In this document: positions 37,262-48,637 of the stretch, in pieces | Layout: every line of letters starts with the position of its first letter | Position numbering within the stretch: position 1 is the first letter of the stretch | DNA from: CAZBRS01 sp964494475 | Lineage (GTDB): Bacteria; Myxococcota_A; UBA9042; CAZBRS01 | NCBI GenBank assembly: GCA_964494475.1 | Contig: CAZBRS010000008.1 | Location: forward strand, 1-64,000 | Direction: 5' to 3' | Length of the DNA stretch: 64,000 nucleotides | Notes under the pieces: model-generated | Database searches by the model: none | What the model saw: only the letters and a program-made list of their open reading frames with translations | Told to the model about the DNA's origin: nothing | Made by a program: the position numbers and the translations under genes

Positions 37262-37988
37262 CGTGCTCATCGTGATGCCGACCTACAACGAGGCCGACAA
37301 CCTGGCGCGCATCGTGCCGGCCCTCCACGCGGTGCTGCCCCGGGCGCACGTGCTGGTGGTCGACGACGGCTCGCCCGACGGCACGGGGCACCTGGCCGAC
37401 ACGCTGGCCGAGCACGACCCCCGCGTGCACGTGCTGCACCGCGCGGCCAAGCAGGGCCTGGGTCGCGCCTACCTGGCGGGCTTCGCCTGGGCGCTCGAGC
37501 GCGACTACCGCTTCGTGTTCGAGATGGACGCCGACTTCAGCCACCAGCCGAAGTACCTGGCGCCCATGCTGGCCGCGGCCGAGGCCGGCGCCGACGTGGT
37601 CGTGGCCTCGCGCTACACGAAGGGCGGTGGCACCGAGGGCTGGACGTTGAAGCGCAAGCTCATCTCGCGCTGCGGCGGGCTCTACGCGCGCGCCGTGCTC
37701 TGGCTGCCCGTGACCGACCCCACCGGCGGCTTCAAGTGCTTCCGACGCGAGGTGCTGCAGGCGCTGCCGTTCGACCGGATCCTGTCGACCGGCTTCGGCT
37801 TCCAGATCGAGCTGAACTACCGCTGCCACAAGCTCGGCTTCCGCTTCGCCGAGGTGCCCATCGTCTTCCCCGACCGCAAGGCGGGCGCCTCGAAGATGAG
37901 CGGCGCCATCTTCCAGGAGGCGCTGGTCAACGTGTGGAAGCTGCGGCTCGATCGGGGCATCCGGGCGTCGGCGGCGAAGGGGCGCTGA
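37254..37988 (+). CDS. Polyprenol-phosphate mannosyltransferase (DPM1-like GT2)
   Basis: A 244-residue family 2 glycosyltransferase of the dolichol/polyprenol-phosphate mannose synthase type, which moves a sugar from GDP- or UDP-sugar to a lipid phosphate at the inner membrane. Motifs: P-T-Y-N-E-A-D-N at 9-16, V-V-D-D-G-S-P-D-G-T near 36-45, E-M-D-A-D-F-S-H near 89-96 (metal DxD), and the later F-K-C-F-R-R and F-P-D-R-K-A-G-x-S-K-M. There are no C-terminal membrane segments, as in bacterial Ppm1-type catalytic subunits. It overlaps the preceding gene by eight bases and is followed three bases later by the next. Confidence 0.92.
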   Translation: MADVLIVMPTYNEADNLARIVPALHAVLPRAHVLVVDDGSPDGTGHLADTLAEHDPRVHVLHRAAKQGLGRAYLAGFAWALERDYRFVFEMDADFSHQPKYLAPMLAAAEAGADVVVASRYTKGGGTEGWTLKRKLISRCGGLYARAVLWLPVTDPTGGFKCFRREVLQALPFDRILSTGFGFQIELNYRCHKLGFRFAEVPIVFPDRKAGASKMSGAIFQEALVNVWKLRLDRGIRASAAKGR

Positions 37989-37991
37989 TCC

Positions 37992-41396
<3,405 letters not shown>

Positions 41397-41400
41397 CCGG

Positions 41401-43617
41401 GTGTCCATGCTGACCGTCCTCGTCGCGCTGCTCGCGCTCCCCCCGGCGCTCGCGCTCGCGTTCCTCGCACGCCGTGCGGTCGGCCATGCGCTCCGGTGGC
41501 GTCGTCGACCGGGCTGGCGTCGGCTGACGTGCCACGCGGCCATGGAGCGCTTCGCCGACGTCGACGCCGCCGGGCACCGGATCGTGTTCGAGGCGTTGCC
41601 CGAGCACCGCTTCGAGGTGCGCGCGCGCGATCTCGCCACGGGGCGCGAGCGCGTGCTGTCGGACCCCGACGCCGACGCGCGCCACCCGCGCCTGTCGGCC
41701 GACGGCCGCGTGGCGGCCTGGCAGCGGCTCGACGCCCGCACGCCGACCCGGAGGAGCCGGCTCGTCACCTGCGAGGTCGACGGGGGCGCACCGGAGGCGG
41801 TGGACGTGCCCTTCGAGCACGTGCTGGCCGTGGCGCTCGACGGGAGCGGCCGGCGGCTGCTGGTCTCCGGCGCGGCGGGCGGCGTTCGTCGGGTGGTGCT
41901 GATCGAGCGCGGGCGAGGCCCCGCTCGCGACGTGTTGCCGGGGCCCGCCGAGGCGTTGGCGCCCTGCCTGACCGCCGACGGTCTCGCTGCGGCCGTGCTC
42001 ACGAACTGGCGGCACCACCCCCTGCGCCGCTTCGAACCCTGCGTGCTCTCCACCGGGGGGAGCCCGCCCCGGGTGTTCGAGCAGGCGCGCGACTGCCGGG
42101 GCCTGGCGGCCTCGTCCGACGGCGCGTGGCTGGCCTTCGAGGCCGTGGGAGGAGGCCCCTCGACGGTCGTGCTGCTCGACGCGGCGCACGGAAGGCAGGC
42201 GGTCGTGGGCCCCGGCTTCGCGCCCGTGCTCTCTCCCGACGGTCGCTGGCTGGCCTTCGACGAGATCGACGACGCCTTCGACCTGGTCGTCGTCGATCTG
42301 CGCTCGAGCCGGCGAGCGGTCGTCTCGCGCGGAAATCCCTACCCGCACCAGCCGCGCCTGACCGCGCGCGCGTCCGTGATCCTCTGCGCCGGGCACCTGA
42401 ACCCGCTCTCGCGCACGGGGGACTGCGACCTGTTCGAGGTGGCGCTCGAGCGGTTGCCCGAGGCGGAGTGGGCGCCCGTGGAGCTCGCCTTTGCGCCGGT
42501 GACCTCGACCCGCCTGGCCGACCTGCCAGAGCCGCCCCCGCGGTCGCCCGAACCGCTGCCCGTGCCGCGCGCCTCCCTGTGGGTGGCCGACTGGTACCGC
42601 CGCGCCGATGGCTCGTTGGCGCCCCTGGCGGAGCAGGACGTCGAGGGCCTCGAGGTCTACGGCGAGCGCCTGGCCACCATGCTGGCCCACGTGCGGGAAC
42701 TGACCGGGGCCGACCGCGTCAACGTGGTGTGTCACTGCATGGGGGGCCTGGTGGCCCGCGCCGCCCTGCAGGGTTGGCGCGACGGCGCGTTCGGGCACGC
42801 CGACGCGGCGGGTCGGCCCGCCCACGAAGGGGTCCGGCACCTGGTGACGGTGGCCTCGCCCCTGCGCGGGAACTCCTTCCTGGGGCTCCTGCGCCTGGCG
42901 CGGGCGCTGCGGCTGCCCCTGTACCGGCGGGGCTTCACGCGCCAGTCCGACGACATGACGCGGGGCAGCGACTTGCTCCGCCGCCTGAACCAGGGCGAGC
43001 GCTGGCGCGAACGCCTGCCCGGGACGCCCGCAGCCTGCCTGAAGCCCGGTGGCCGCGACGCGCCCCCCTTCCACCACTCGTTGACGGGCGACGGCTACCT
43101 CGTGATGGACGGCGCCGTCCCCACCGCCGCGACGCGCGCGGCCGGCCTGCCGGGCAGCCCTGTCCTGCTGGCGGCCGACGAGCACGCCGTCCTCTACGAG
43201 GGGGCCGACGGGCGTTGCGCCACCCGTCCGGGCCGTCGCCTCGTCCACGTGCCCGAAGACGTGTGGGGCCGCGCCGTCACCGAAGACAAGAGCCGCGCGC
43301 TCACCGACTGGATCCTCACGCACCTCGAGCCCGATCTGCCCGTGGTCTTCGTGCACGGCAGCTACCTGTTCCGAGGCTCGGCCGACCTGTCGTGGCGCGT
43401 GCTGCTGCACCGCCTGACCGGCGACGTGCCGGGCTGGCCCGCGCGCTACGTGCGCGTCGACACGGGGCCCGACGGGTCGGCAGATTCCTGGTTGCTGGAC
43501 GCGAACTACGACCCCAAATCGAACACCTTGACGTCGTCGAAGCGCAACTGGGAGAGCCAGTTGTTGAACCCGAAGGCTCCGCCCGTGAGCAGCGCCGGGT
43601 CGTCGAACTGCAGGTAG
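41401..43617 (+). CDS. Beta-propeller plus alpha/beta-hydrolase protein with Cys in the nucleophile position
   Basis: About 738 residues. A short hydrophobic N-terminus (L-T-V-L-V-A-L-L-A-L) may be an anchor. Residues ~40-370 look like a TolB/WD40-type propeller, with repeated L-S-P-D-G-R-W-L-A-F-like blades. From ~390 to ~700 there is an alpha/beta hydrolase of the lipase/esterase kind, in which the usual G-H-S-M-G-G elbow reads C-H-C446-M-G-G, so the nucleophile would be cysteine. The start is GTG at 41401 or ATG at 41407; neither has a clear ribosome site. The last ~37 codons run antisense to the LamG-like gene, so the true C-terminus needs checking. Last gene of the acyl-CoA synthetase operon. 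Confidence 0.7.
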   Translation: MSMLTVLVALLALPPALALAFLARRAVGHALRWRRRPGWRRLTCHAAMERFADVDAAGHRIVFEALPEHRFEVRARDLATGRERVLSDPDADARHPRLSADGRVAAWQRLDARTPTRRSRLVTCEVDGGAPEAVDVPFEHVLAVALDGSGRRLLVSGAAGGVRRVVLIERGRGPARDVLPGPAEALAPCLTADGLAAAVLTNWRHHPLRRFEPCVLSTGGSPPRVFEQARDCRGLAASSDGAWLAFEAVGGGPSTVVLLDAAHGRQAVVGPGFAPVLSPDGRWLAFDEIDDAFDLVVVDLRSSRRAVVSRGNPYPHQPRLTARASVILCAGHLNPLSRTGDCDLFEVALERLPEAEWAPVELAFAPVTSTRLADLPEPPPRSPEPLPVPRASLWVADWYRRADGSLAPLAEQDVEGLEVYGERLATMLAHVRELTGADRVNVVCHCMGGLVARAALQGWRDGAFGHADAAGRPAHEGVRHLVTVASPLRGNSFLGLLRLARALRLPLYRRGFTRQSDDMTRGSDLLRRLNQGERWRERLPGTPAACLKPGGRDAPPFHHSLTGDGYLVMDGAVPTAATRAAGLPGSPVLLAADEHAVLYEGADGRCATRPGRRLVHVPEDVWGRAVTEDKSRALTDWILTHLEPDLPVVFVHGSYLFRGSADLSWRVLLHRLTGDVPGWPARYVRVDTGPDGSADSWLLDANYDPKSNTLTSSKRNWESQLLNPKAPPVSSAGSSNCR

Positions 43618-44150
43618 AGCTCGCCGTCGAGGTACCAGCGCAGGGAGCCACCGCGCCGCACGAGGGCCCAGTGCACGGCCTGGTCGGCCGGTACGGGGCG
43701 GCCGGGCTTCTCGAGGCGGTCCTTCGCGTGCTCCCCGTGCTTCGCGAGCACCGACAGGCGGTTCTCCCAGCCCCCCATGATGAAGCTGTAGCCCGATTCG
43801 TGAACCCGCGCGTCCCCGAAGGCCTCGCACTTCACGTCGCCGCGGAACTTGCTGCCATCCTTGGGCGTGAGGCTCCAGGCGTCGAACTCGACGCGCACGT
43901 CGGCCGGCAGCGAGGGATTCCACCACAACCCGGCGTTCTTGGCGCCCACGTCGGCCAGGCGCCCGGCGACGATGGACCAGGTGGGGCCATCGGCCTTCCA
44001 GGCGGGACCCAGGTCGGCTCGCTCGAAGTCGTCGGAGAACACCAGCCGGCCCCCGGCGAGATCGTCGGGGCCGGGAGGGGTGACCTTGCGGGGGGCGTGG
44101 CAGGCGATGAGCGCCAGCGCGACGAGCAGCAGCGGGGAGCGGGGCAGCAT
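43506..44150 (-). CDS. Lipoprotein with LamG/concanavalin-like domain
   Basis: A 214-residue lipoprotein with lipobox L-I-A-C17. The rest is a single beta-sandwich domain of the 3-keto-disaccharide hydrolase/LamG type: D-D-F-E-R near 37, W-K-A-D-G-P-T-W-S-I-V-A-G-R-L, R-W-Y-L-D-G-E-L and the final F-N-N-W-L-S-Q-L-R-F-D-D-V. Such domains bind or process carbohydrate. I chose the ATG at 44148-44150 for the signal peptide; a longer frame reading into the phosphatase gene is a shadow. It follows the PP2C gene by eight bases and overlaps the convergent hydrolase gene by 112 bases. Confidence 0.75.
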   Translation of the reverse strand: MLPRSPLLLVALALIACHAPRKVTPPGPDDLAGGRLVFSDDFERADLGPAWKADGPTWSIVAGRLADVGAKNAGLWWNPSLPADVRVEFDAWSLTPKDGSKFRGDVKCEAFGDARVHESGYSFIMGGWENRLSVLAKHGEHAKDRLEKPGRPVPADQAVHWALVRRGGSLRWYLDGELYLQFDDPALLTGGAFGFNNWLSQLRFDDVKVFDLGS

Positions 44151-44158
44151 GGCCGGGT

Positions 44159-45520
44159 TCAATCCTTGGCTTCGGGCTTCGACAGGTCGTTGGGGTCGAT
44201 GGCCGGCATGTTCAGGAACGTGGCCGTGTTGGGCAGGGGAGGCGGCGCGATCGAGGGCTCGGCGTCCCCCCCGACGGGCTCGGCTCGGTCGGTGGGCTGC
44301 TGGCGCTGGGTCAGCAACTCGCGGGCCATCGACAGCTCGTCGGTCGTCTCGCGCAGGCGCGTGCTCAGCACCTTCACGAAGCTCCACAGCACCTTGACCG
44401 CCAGGTTGGGCAGGTCGCGCAGCAGGTCGTAGAAGGCGGTGCGGTCGATGACCAGGCAGACCGTGTCGCGGAGCGCCGTCACGGTGGCCGAGCGGGGCCC
44501 CTTCTCGAGCAGCGCCATCTCGCCGAAGTGGGAGCCGTCGTTCAGGCGCGCGAGCTCGTGGGTGCCCTTGCGGATGACCACCTCGCCGCGCAGGATGATG
44601 AACAGCGACTCGCCGTCCTCGCCTTCCGTGAAGATGGCCGCTCCGGTCTCGAAGCGCTCGGCGTGGGCCAGGTTCATGATGTGCAGCAGCTCGGTGAACG
44701 TGAGGTAGCGGAACAGGCTGAGCTGCTGGATGATCTCGAGCTTGCGGCGCGCGATTTGGTACTCCTTCTTGGCCGGATCGTCGTCGACGTAGAGCAGGAT
44801 GCCCGTGATGTTGTCGCGCCCTCCGCGCTCGAGCGCGCCGTCGATCAGGGCTCGGAGCACGGTCTCGGTCGCCGCGGGGCCCTGCTCCGCGAAGATGTCG
44901 CGCAGCTTGCGGGGCGTGAAGTACGTGTAGAGGCCGTCGCTCGCGAGCAGCAGCACGTCGCCCGGGAAGAGATCGAACGACAACACGTCGGGCTCGACCG
45001 AGTCGTGCACGCCCAGCGCGCGCGTCAGGGCCCCGCGGTACTCGCGCGGCAGGCTCGTCTTCTTCTGCACCTCGGAGCCGATCGAGTGGTCTTCGGTGAT
45101 GGGGTGCACCGTGTCGTCGCGCAGCAGGTACATGCGGCTGTCGCCCACGTGGCCGAGGAAGGCGTGATTCCCGTTGATCAGCACGACCACGGCGGTGGTG
45201 CCCATGCCATCGAGCGACGCGTCGGACGCCACCATCTCGCGCAGCTTGGCGTTGGTGGCCTCGAGCGCCGACTTCAGGAGGGCGCGCACGTCCTTGGTGG
45301 TGAGCTCACCGGCGCGGAAGCGCTCGAGCTCGGCCGATTGCTGGCGCACGGCGTCGCGGATGAACTCGGTGGCGTTGGCCGAGGCGATCTCGCCGTACTG
45401 GTGCCCGCCCATGCCGTCGCACACGATGTACAGGCCGAGGGCCTCGTCGACGAGGTGGGCGTCTTCGTTGTTGCTGCGTTCCTTGCCGACATCGGTGCCG
45501 GCGGTGCAAACGATCTTCAT
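44159..45520 (-). CDS. PP2C-type protein phosphatase fused to a cyclic-nucleotide-binding domain
   Basis: A 453-residue cytoplasmic protein. The N-terminal PP2C domain (1-250) has R-S-N-N-E-D, V-C-D-G-M-G-G-H, G-D-S-R-M-Y-L-L, A-S-D-G-L-Y and G-G-R-D-N-I-T, which provide the metal-binding aspartates. Residues ~275-395 form a CRP/PKA-type cyclic-nucleotide-binding domain with the phosphate-binding-cassette-like H-F-G-E-M-A-L-L-E-K-G-P-R-S-A-T-V. A Pro-rich tail follows. This implies a phosphatase gated by cAMP or cGMP that reverses Ser/Thr phosphorylation. It lies 31 bases after the porin-like gene and eight bases before the LamG lipoprotein, all same strand. Confidence 0.92.
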   Translation of the reverse strand: MKIVCTAGTDVGKERSNNEDAHLVDEALGLYIVCDGMGGHQYGEIASANATEFIRDAVRQQSAELERFRAGELTTKDVRALLKSALEATNAKLREMVASDASLDGMGTTAVVVLINGNHAFLGHVGDSRMYLLRDDTVHPITEDHSIGSEVQKKTSLPREYRGALTRALGVHDSVEPDVLSFDLFPGDVLLLASDGLYTYFTPRKLRDIFAEQGPAATETVLRALIDGALERGGRDNITGILLYVDDDPAKKEYQIARRKLEIIQQLSLFRYLTFTELLHIMNLAHAERFETGAAIFTEGEDGESLFIILRGEVVIRKGTHELARLNDGSHFGEMALLEKGPRSATVTALRDTVCLVIDRTAFYDLLRDLPNLAVKVLWSFVKVLSTRLRETTDELSMARELLTQRQQPTDRAEPVGGDAEPSIAPPPLPNTATFLNMPAIDPNDLSKPEAKD

Positions 45521-45551
45521 GCGAGGCGCTCCAACGTGCGGGTTGACGTGG

Positions 45552-47081
45552 TCAGAGGGTCACCTTGCCCTGCAGATAGAACCAGTGCGCGGGGCTGGTG
45601 TCGCCGAGCCCCTTGTAGTTGCGCGCGCCCTCGGCGGGCAGGAACAGGCCGTAGCCGGTGTCGGCGCGGAGCCACGGGAGCGGCTGCCAGGCGAGCACCA
45701 GGTCGAGCTCGCCGCCCATGTGCTTGCCCATGGCCTTCAGGGGCGCGTTGCCGCTGCCGAGGATGGGGAACGGCGCGCGATCGTCGACGGCGAAGTACTC
45801 GTGGTACTGGAGCGACGCCGTGAGGCCCTTCGCGGGCGTGACCTCGGCCTCGACGCCGAACTCCATCAGGTTGGTCCAGGACACCAGGTCCATGAGGCCC
45901 CACCAGGTGTGCAAGGCGGGGAAGAGCGGGATGAACGAGACCGAGCGGGTGTTGCCCGGCACGTCGCGGGGCTCGGCGTCGCCCGACGCGCCCGACGCGA
46001 ACGCGCCCACCTTGAAGGGCACGGTGCCGGAGCTCACGTAGCCGAGCCCGGCGTAGCCCGCGGTGGCCAGGTGGTCGTTCTTGGTGGTCGAGAGCGCCTC
46101 GGTCACCTTGCCGACCTGCACGATGGCCTCGACGTCGAGGTACAGCGCCTCGAACAGCGTGCCGTGGAGCAACAGGCCCAGGGTGGCGAGGTTCTTGTAC
46201 GCCTCGGGGCGGCCGTCGTACAGGTGCAGGGCGTAGGCGTCGAGCGTGAGCCCCCGGAACGGGCCGGCGGCGAAGGCGTAGCTGCCGTAGAAGCCGCCGA
46301 ACGTGCTGTCGCGGCCCAGCGCGACGTTCTGCTCGCGCAGCACGGTGTACAGGAGATCGAGCGTGAGCCCCTCGACGGGCGCGTAGCTCAAACGTGCCCC
46401 GTCGAAGGCGCGCCCGCGGTTCAACCAGTCGGGAGCGGCGATGACGCGCTGCTGGCCGTAGCTGAGCGTGAGCCGCCCGGCGTCGAGGGAGAGCCCTTCG
46501 ACCAACCCTCGGATGGTCACGAAGCCGCGGTACATCGCCAGCTCGGACAGTTCGTCGCTGAGGCCGACGCCCGCGCCGCCATGGCCCCAGACGCGCGAAT
46601 CCTCCAGCTCTGCGGTGACGGTCACCTGGCTGACGGGATGGAAGGCCACGCCCAGGCGCAGCCGCTGCTGGAAATAGAGGTCGCGGTCGCGCGCCTTCGA
46701 GGTCAGGTCGGTGCGGTTCATCTCGAAGATGGAGCGGGCGCGGAGCGAGCCGAACAGGTCGAAGCGCTTCAGGCGTTGCTCGACCTCGTCGGCCAGTTCG
46801 TCGACGCGCTGGCCCTGCTCGGCCAACTCGACGCTCTTGCGATCGAGCTGCAGCTGCAGGTCCTTCAGGCGTTTGCCGAGCTCGTCGATTCGCCCGTGCA
46901 GCGTCGCGTGCTCGGCCTTGCCCCGCTCGGCCTCGTCGAACGTGGCGTCGACCGTGGCCTTCAGGAGCTCGATCTCCTGGTTGACCATGACGATCGAGCG
47001 CTGCAGCTCGTCCTGGGTCTGGGCGCCGAGGAGTGCGGGGGCGAGGAACAGGCCGAGGAGCGCGACGAGGCGGGAGCTCAT
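45552..47081 (-). CDS. Alginate-export-type outer-membrane porin with N-terminal coiled coil
   Basis: A 509-residue outer-membrane protein. The signal peptide has a hydrophobic core L-V-A-L-L-G-L-F-L-A-P and cleavage near G-A-Q-T. Residues ~20-100 are a heptad-rich coiled coil (E-L-G-K-R-L-K-D-L-Q-L-Q-L and similar), which may trimerise the protein or reach the peptidoglycan. The remainder is a beta-barrel with the alginate-export (AlgE-like) features D-W-L-N-R-G-R-A-F-D-G-A-R-L-S-Y and many Tyr/Leu strands. Whether it moves a polysaccharide is not visible. The ATG is at 47079-47081, about 30 bases after a good promoter. The PP2C gene follows. Confidence 0.75.
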   Translation of the reverse strand: MSSRLVALLGLFLAPALLGAQTQDELQRSIVMVNQEIELLKATVDATFDEAERGKAEHATLHGRIDELGKRLKDLQLQLDRKSVELAEQGQRVDELADEVEQRLKRFDLFGSLRARSIFEMNRTDLTSKARDRDLYFQQRLRLGVAFHPVSQVTVTAELEDSRVWGHGGAGVGLSDELSELAMYRGFVTIRGLVEGLSLDAGRLTLSYGQQRVIAAPDWLNRGRAFDGARLSYAPVEGLTLDLLYTVLREQNVALGRDSTFGGFYGSYAFAAGPFRGLTLDAYALHLYDGRPEAYKNLATLGLLLHGTLFEALYLDVEAIVQVGKVTEALSTTKNDHLATAGYAGLGYVSSGTVPFKVGAFASGASGDAEPRDVPGNTRSVSFIPLFPALHTWWGLMDLVSWTNLMEFGVEAEVTPAKGLTASLQYHEYFAVDDRAPFPILGSGNAPLKAMGKHMGGELDLVLAWQPLPWLRADTGYGLFLPAEGARNYKGLGDTSPAHWFYLQGKVTL

Positions 47082-47117
47082 GGACACGACCTCGGGGGCG
47101 AGTGTACGATCGGCGCG

Positions 47118-47146
47118 AGTATCCAGCCATCCCAAGGGCTTGTCAA
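47118..47146 (-). promoter_or_regulatory. Promoter of the porin-phosphatase operon
   Basis: On the minus strand, TTGACA (47141-47146), 17 bases, GATACT (47118-47123, four of six). Transcription would begin near 47111. Confidence 0.6.
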
Positions 47147-47156
47147 CGGCGGGAAC

Positions 47157-47453
47157 ATGAATGGGATCAGCGAGGGCAGGGGGGGCGTCTACGTCGCCGT
47201 GTGGCTCAAGCCGGGCGCGAAACGCGACGCCCTGAACGGCTGGCACGAGGACGCGCTCCGCGTCGAGGTGAAGGCGCCGCCCGTCGAGGGCAAGGCCAAC
47301 GCCGCGCTCGAGGCGTTCCTGGCGGCGGTGCTGGGCGTGTCGAAAACGGCCGTGCAGGTGGCGAAGGGCGGCAAGAGCCGGCGCAAGAGCGTGTTCGTCG
47401 AGGGGGTCACTTTGCCGGCGGCCGTCGAGCGGTTGGGGAGGCCGGACCTCTGA
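47157..47453 (+). CDS. DUF167 (YggU-like) family protein
   Basis: A 98-residue protein of the small YggU/DUF167 family, whose cellular role is unknown. The family pattern is complete: V-W-L-K-P-G-A-K-R-D-A, then L-R-V-E-V-K-A-P-P-V-E-G-K-A-N-A-A-L and G-G-K-S-R-R-K. The ATG at 47157 is followed within ten residues by the conserved region. It is divergent from the porin gene and its 3' end overlaps the convergent RhuM gene by 47 bases. Confidence 0.85.
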   Translation: MNGISEGRGGVYVAVWLKPGAKRDALNGWHEDALRVEVKAPPVEGKANAALEAFLAAVLGVSKTAVQVAKGGKSRRKSVFVEGVTLPAAVERLGRPDL

Positions 47454-48525
47454 CATCGTGATCGCACCTGGATTTTGGCTTCGTTCCTGGCGTTTCCTTG
47501 CCGCCTTCCAGGGCGTTCTTGACGTGGCGATCGAAATCGGACTCGAACAGGCGGTCCTGTACGATGCGGTACTTCTCGAACTCGCTCTCGGCGAAGGCCT
47601 TGGCTACCGCCTGGCTCACCTTGCCCGGATGGTCGAGGATGTCCCGCTCGTTGAACTGCAGGAAGGCGTTCAGCTTGCCGGCCCAATCCTCCATCGTCAT
47701 GGGGATGTGTCGCTCGGCTTGATCCTCGGCGTAGTCCAGGTACATGGTAACGAAGCGGTCGAGCGTCTTCAGTTCCTTTTCGGTCAGGTAGTTCTTCGCG
47801 ACCACCACGTCCGGCTTGATGATTTTGCCGTGCGGGGCGTTCTTCCAGGTCGTCAACCCCATCCGTTCTTTGCGGGCGTCGGCTCGCTCCAGGATGATCT
47901 CGGCGGCCGTATGGCCGTGAATGGCGAAGTGCAGCTTGTTCTGAACCGTGGCGAAGAACGTCTCCGTGGTCTCGGCGGCAACGCTGTAGTCCATGGCCGT
48001 GGCATAGATGTCGGTGATCTTCTGGTAGAACTTCCGCTCGCTGGCCCGGATCTCGCGGATCTCGGCCAGCAGGTCCTCGAAATACTGCTTGCTGAAGAAG
48101 GCCCCGTTCTTCAACCGCTCGTTGTCGAGCACGTAGCCCCGGATCGCGTAGTCGCGAAGAACGCCCATGGCCCACTGCCGGAACTGCACGGCGCGAGCGG
48201 AATTGACCCGGAAGCCCACGGCGATGATGGCGTCCAAACTATAGAACTCGACGTTCCGCGCCACGTCCCGCTGGCCCTCCCGTTGAACTGTTCGGAAATT
48301 CCGAATAGTTGCCGGCCGGGCGATCTCGCGCCCGCCATAGAGCGTGGCCAGGTGTTCATTGACAGTCGGAACCGTGACCTCGAACAACGCGGCCATGAGT
48401 TTCTGCGTCAGCCAGACCGTCTCGTCCTCCACGCGAACTTCGATGCCGTCTTCGCCGGCTTGCCGCGAGAAGATCAAGAACTCGGCGGTGCTGTTGCGGA
48501 TTTTTAACTTGGTGTCGGTCTTCAT
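47407..48525 (-). CDS. RhuM family protein
   Basis: A 372-residue soluble protein. The first ~110 residues are an HTH-like region (W-L-T-Q-K-L-M-A-A-L-F, then V-N-E-H-L), followed by the RhuM core F-Y-S-L-D-A-I-I-A-V-G-F-R-V-N-S and Q-F-R-Q-W-A, and the K-F-Y-Q-K-I-T-D-I-Y-A-T-A-M-D-Y helix. RhuM was named from a Salmonella pathogenicity island; its action is unsettled. Such genes occur in mobile and defence-rich DNA, and this one is less GC-biased than its neighbours. ATG at 48523-48525 with GAGAGGA before it. The C-terminal ~20 residues run antisense to the DUF167 gene. Confidence 0.85.
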   Translation of the reverse strand: MKTDTKLKIRNSTAEFLIFSRQAGEDGIEVRVEDETVWLTQKLMAALFEVTVPTVNEHLATLYGGREIARPATIRNFRTVQREGQRDVARNVEFYSLDAIIAVGFRVNSARAVQFRQWAMGVLRDYAIRGYVLDNERLKNGAFFSKQYFEDLLAEIREIRASERKFYQKITDIYATAMDYSVAAETTETFFATVQNKLHFAIHGHTAAEIILERADARKERMGLTTWKNAPHGKIIKPDVVVAKNYLTEKELKTLDRFVTMYLDYAEDQAERHIPMTMEDWAGKLNAFLQFNERDILDHPGKVSQAVAKAFAESEFEKYRIVQDRLFESDFDRHVKNALEGGKETPGTKPKSRCDHDVRGPASPTARRPPAK

Positions 48526-48602
48526 GGGCCCGTCCTCTCTTTGGTCCCTGCCGTTTTCACCTGTCGTCGTCCGCAAGTCAACTGCAGGCAGACGCACATT
48601 CC

Positions 48603-48631
48603 TTGCCCCTCGGGCGATATCACGCTAGCGT
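48603..48631 (+). promoter_or_regulatory. Weak promoter candidate for the Cys-rich lipoprotein-CotH operon
   Basis: TTGCCC (48603-48608), 17 bases, TAGCGT (48626-48631). The match is modest, but this is the only candidate in the 112-base gap, and its -10 would lie just before the ATG at 48638, implying a very short leader. Confidence 0.25.
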
Positions 48632-48637
48632 CACCCC

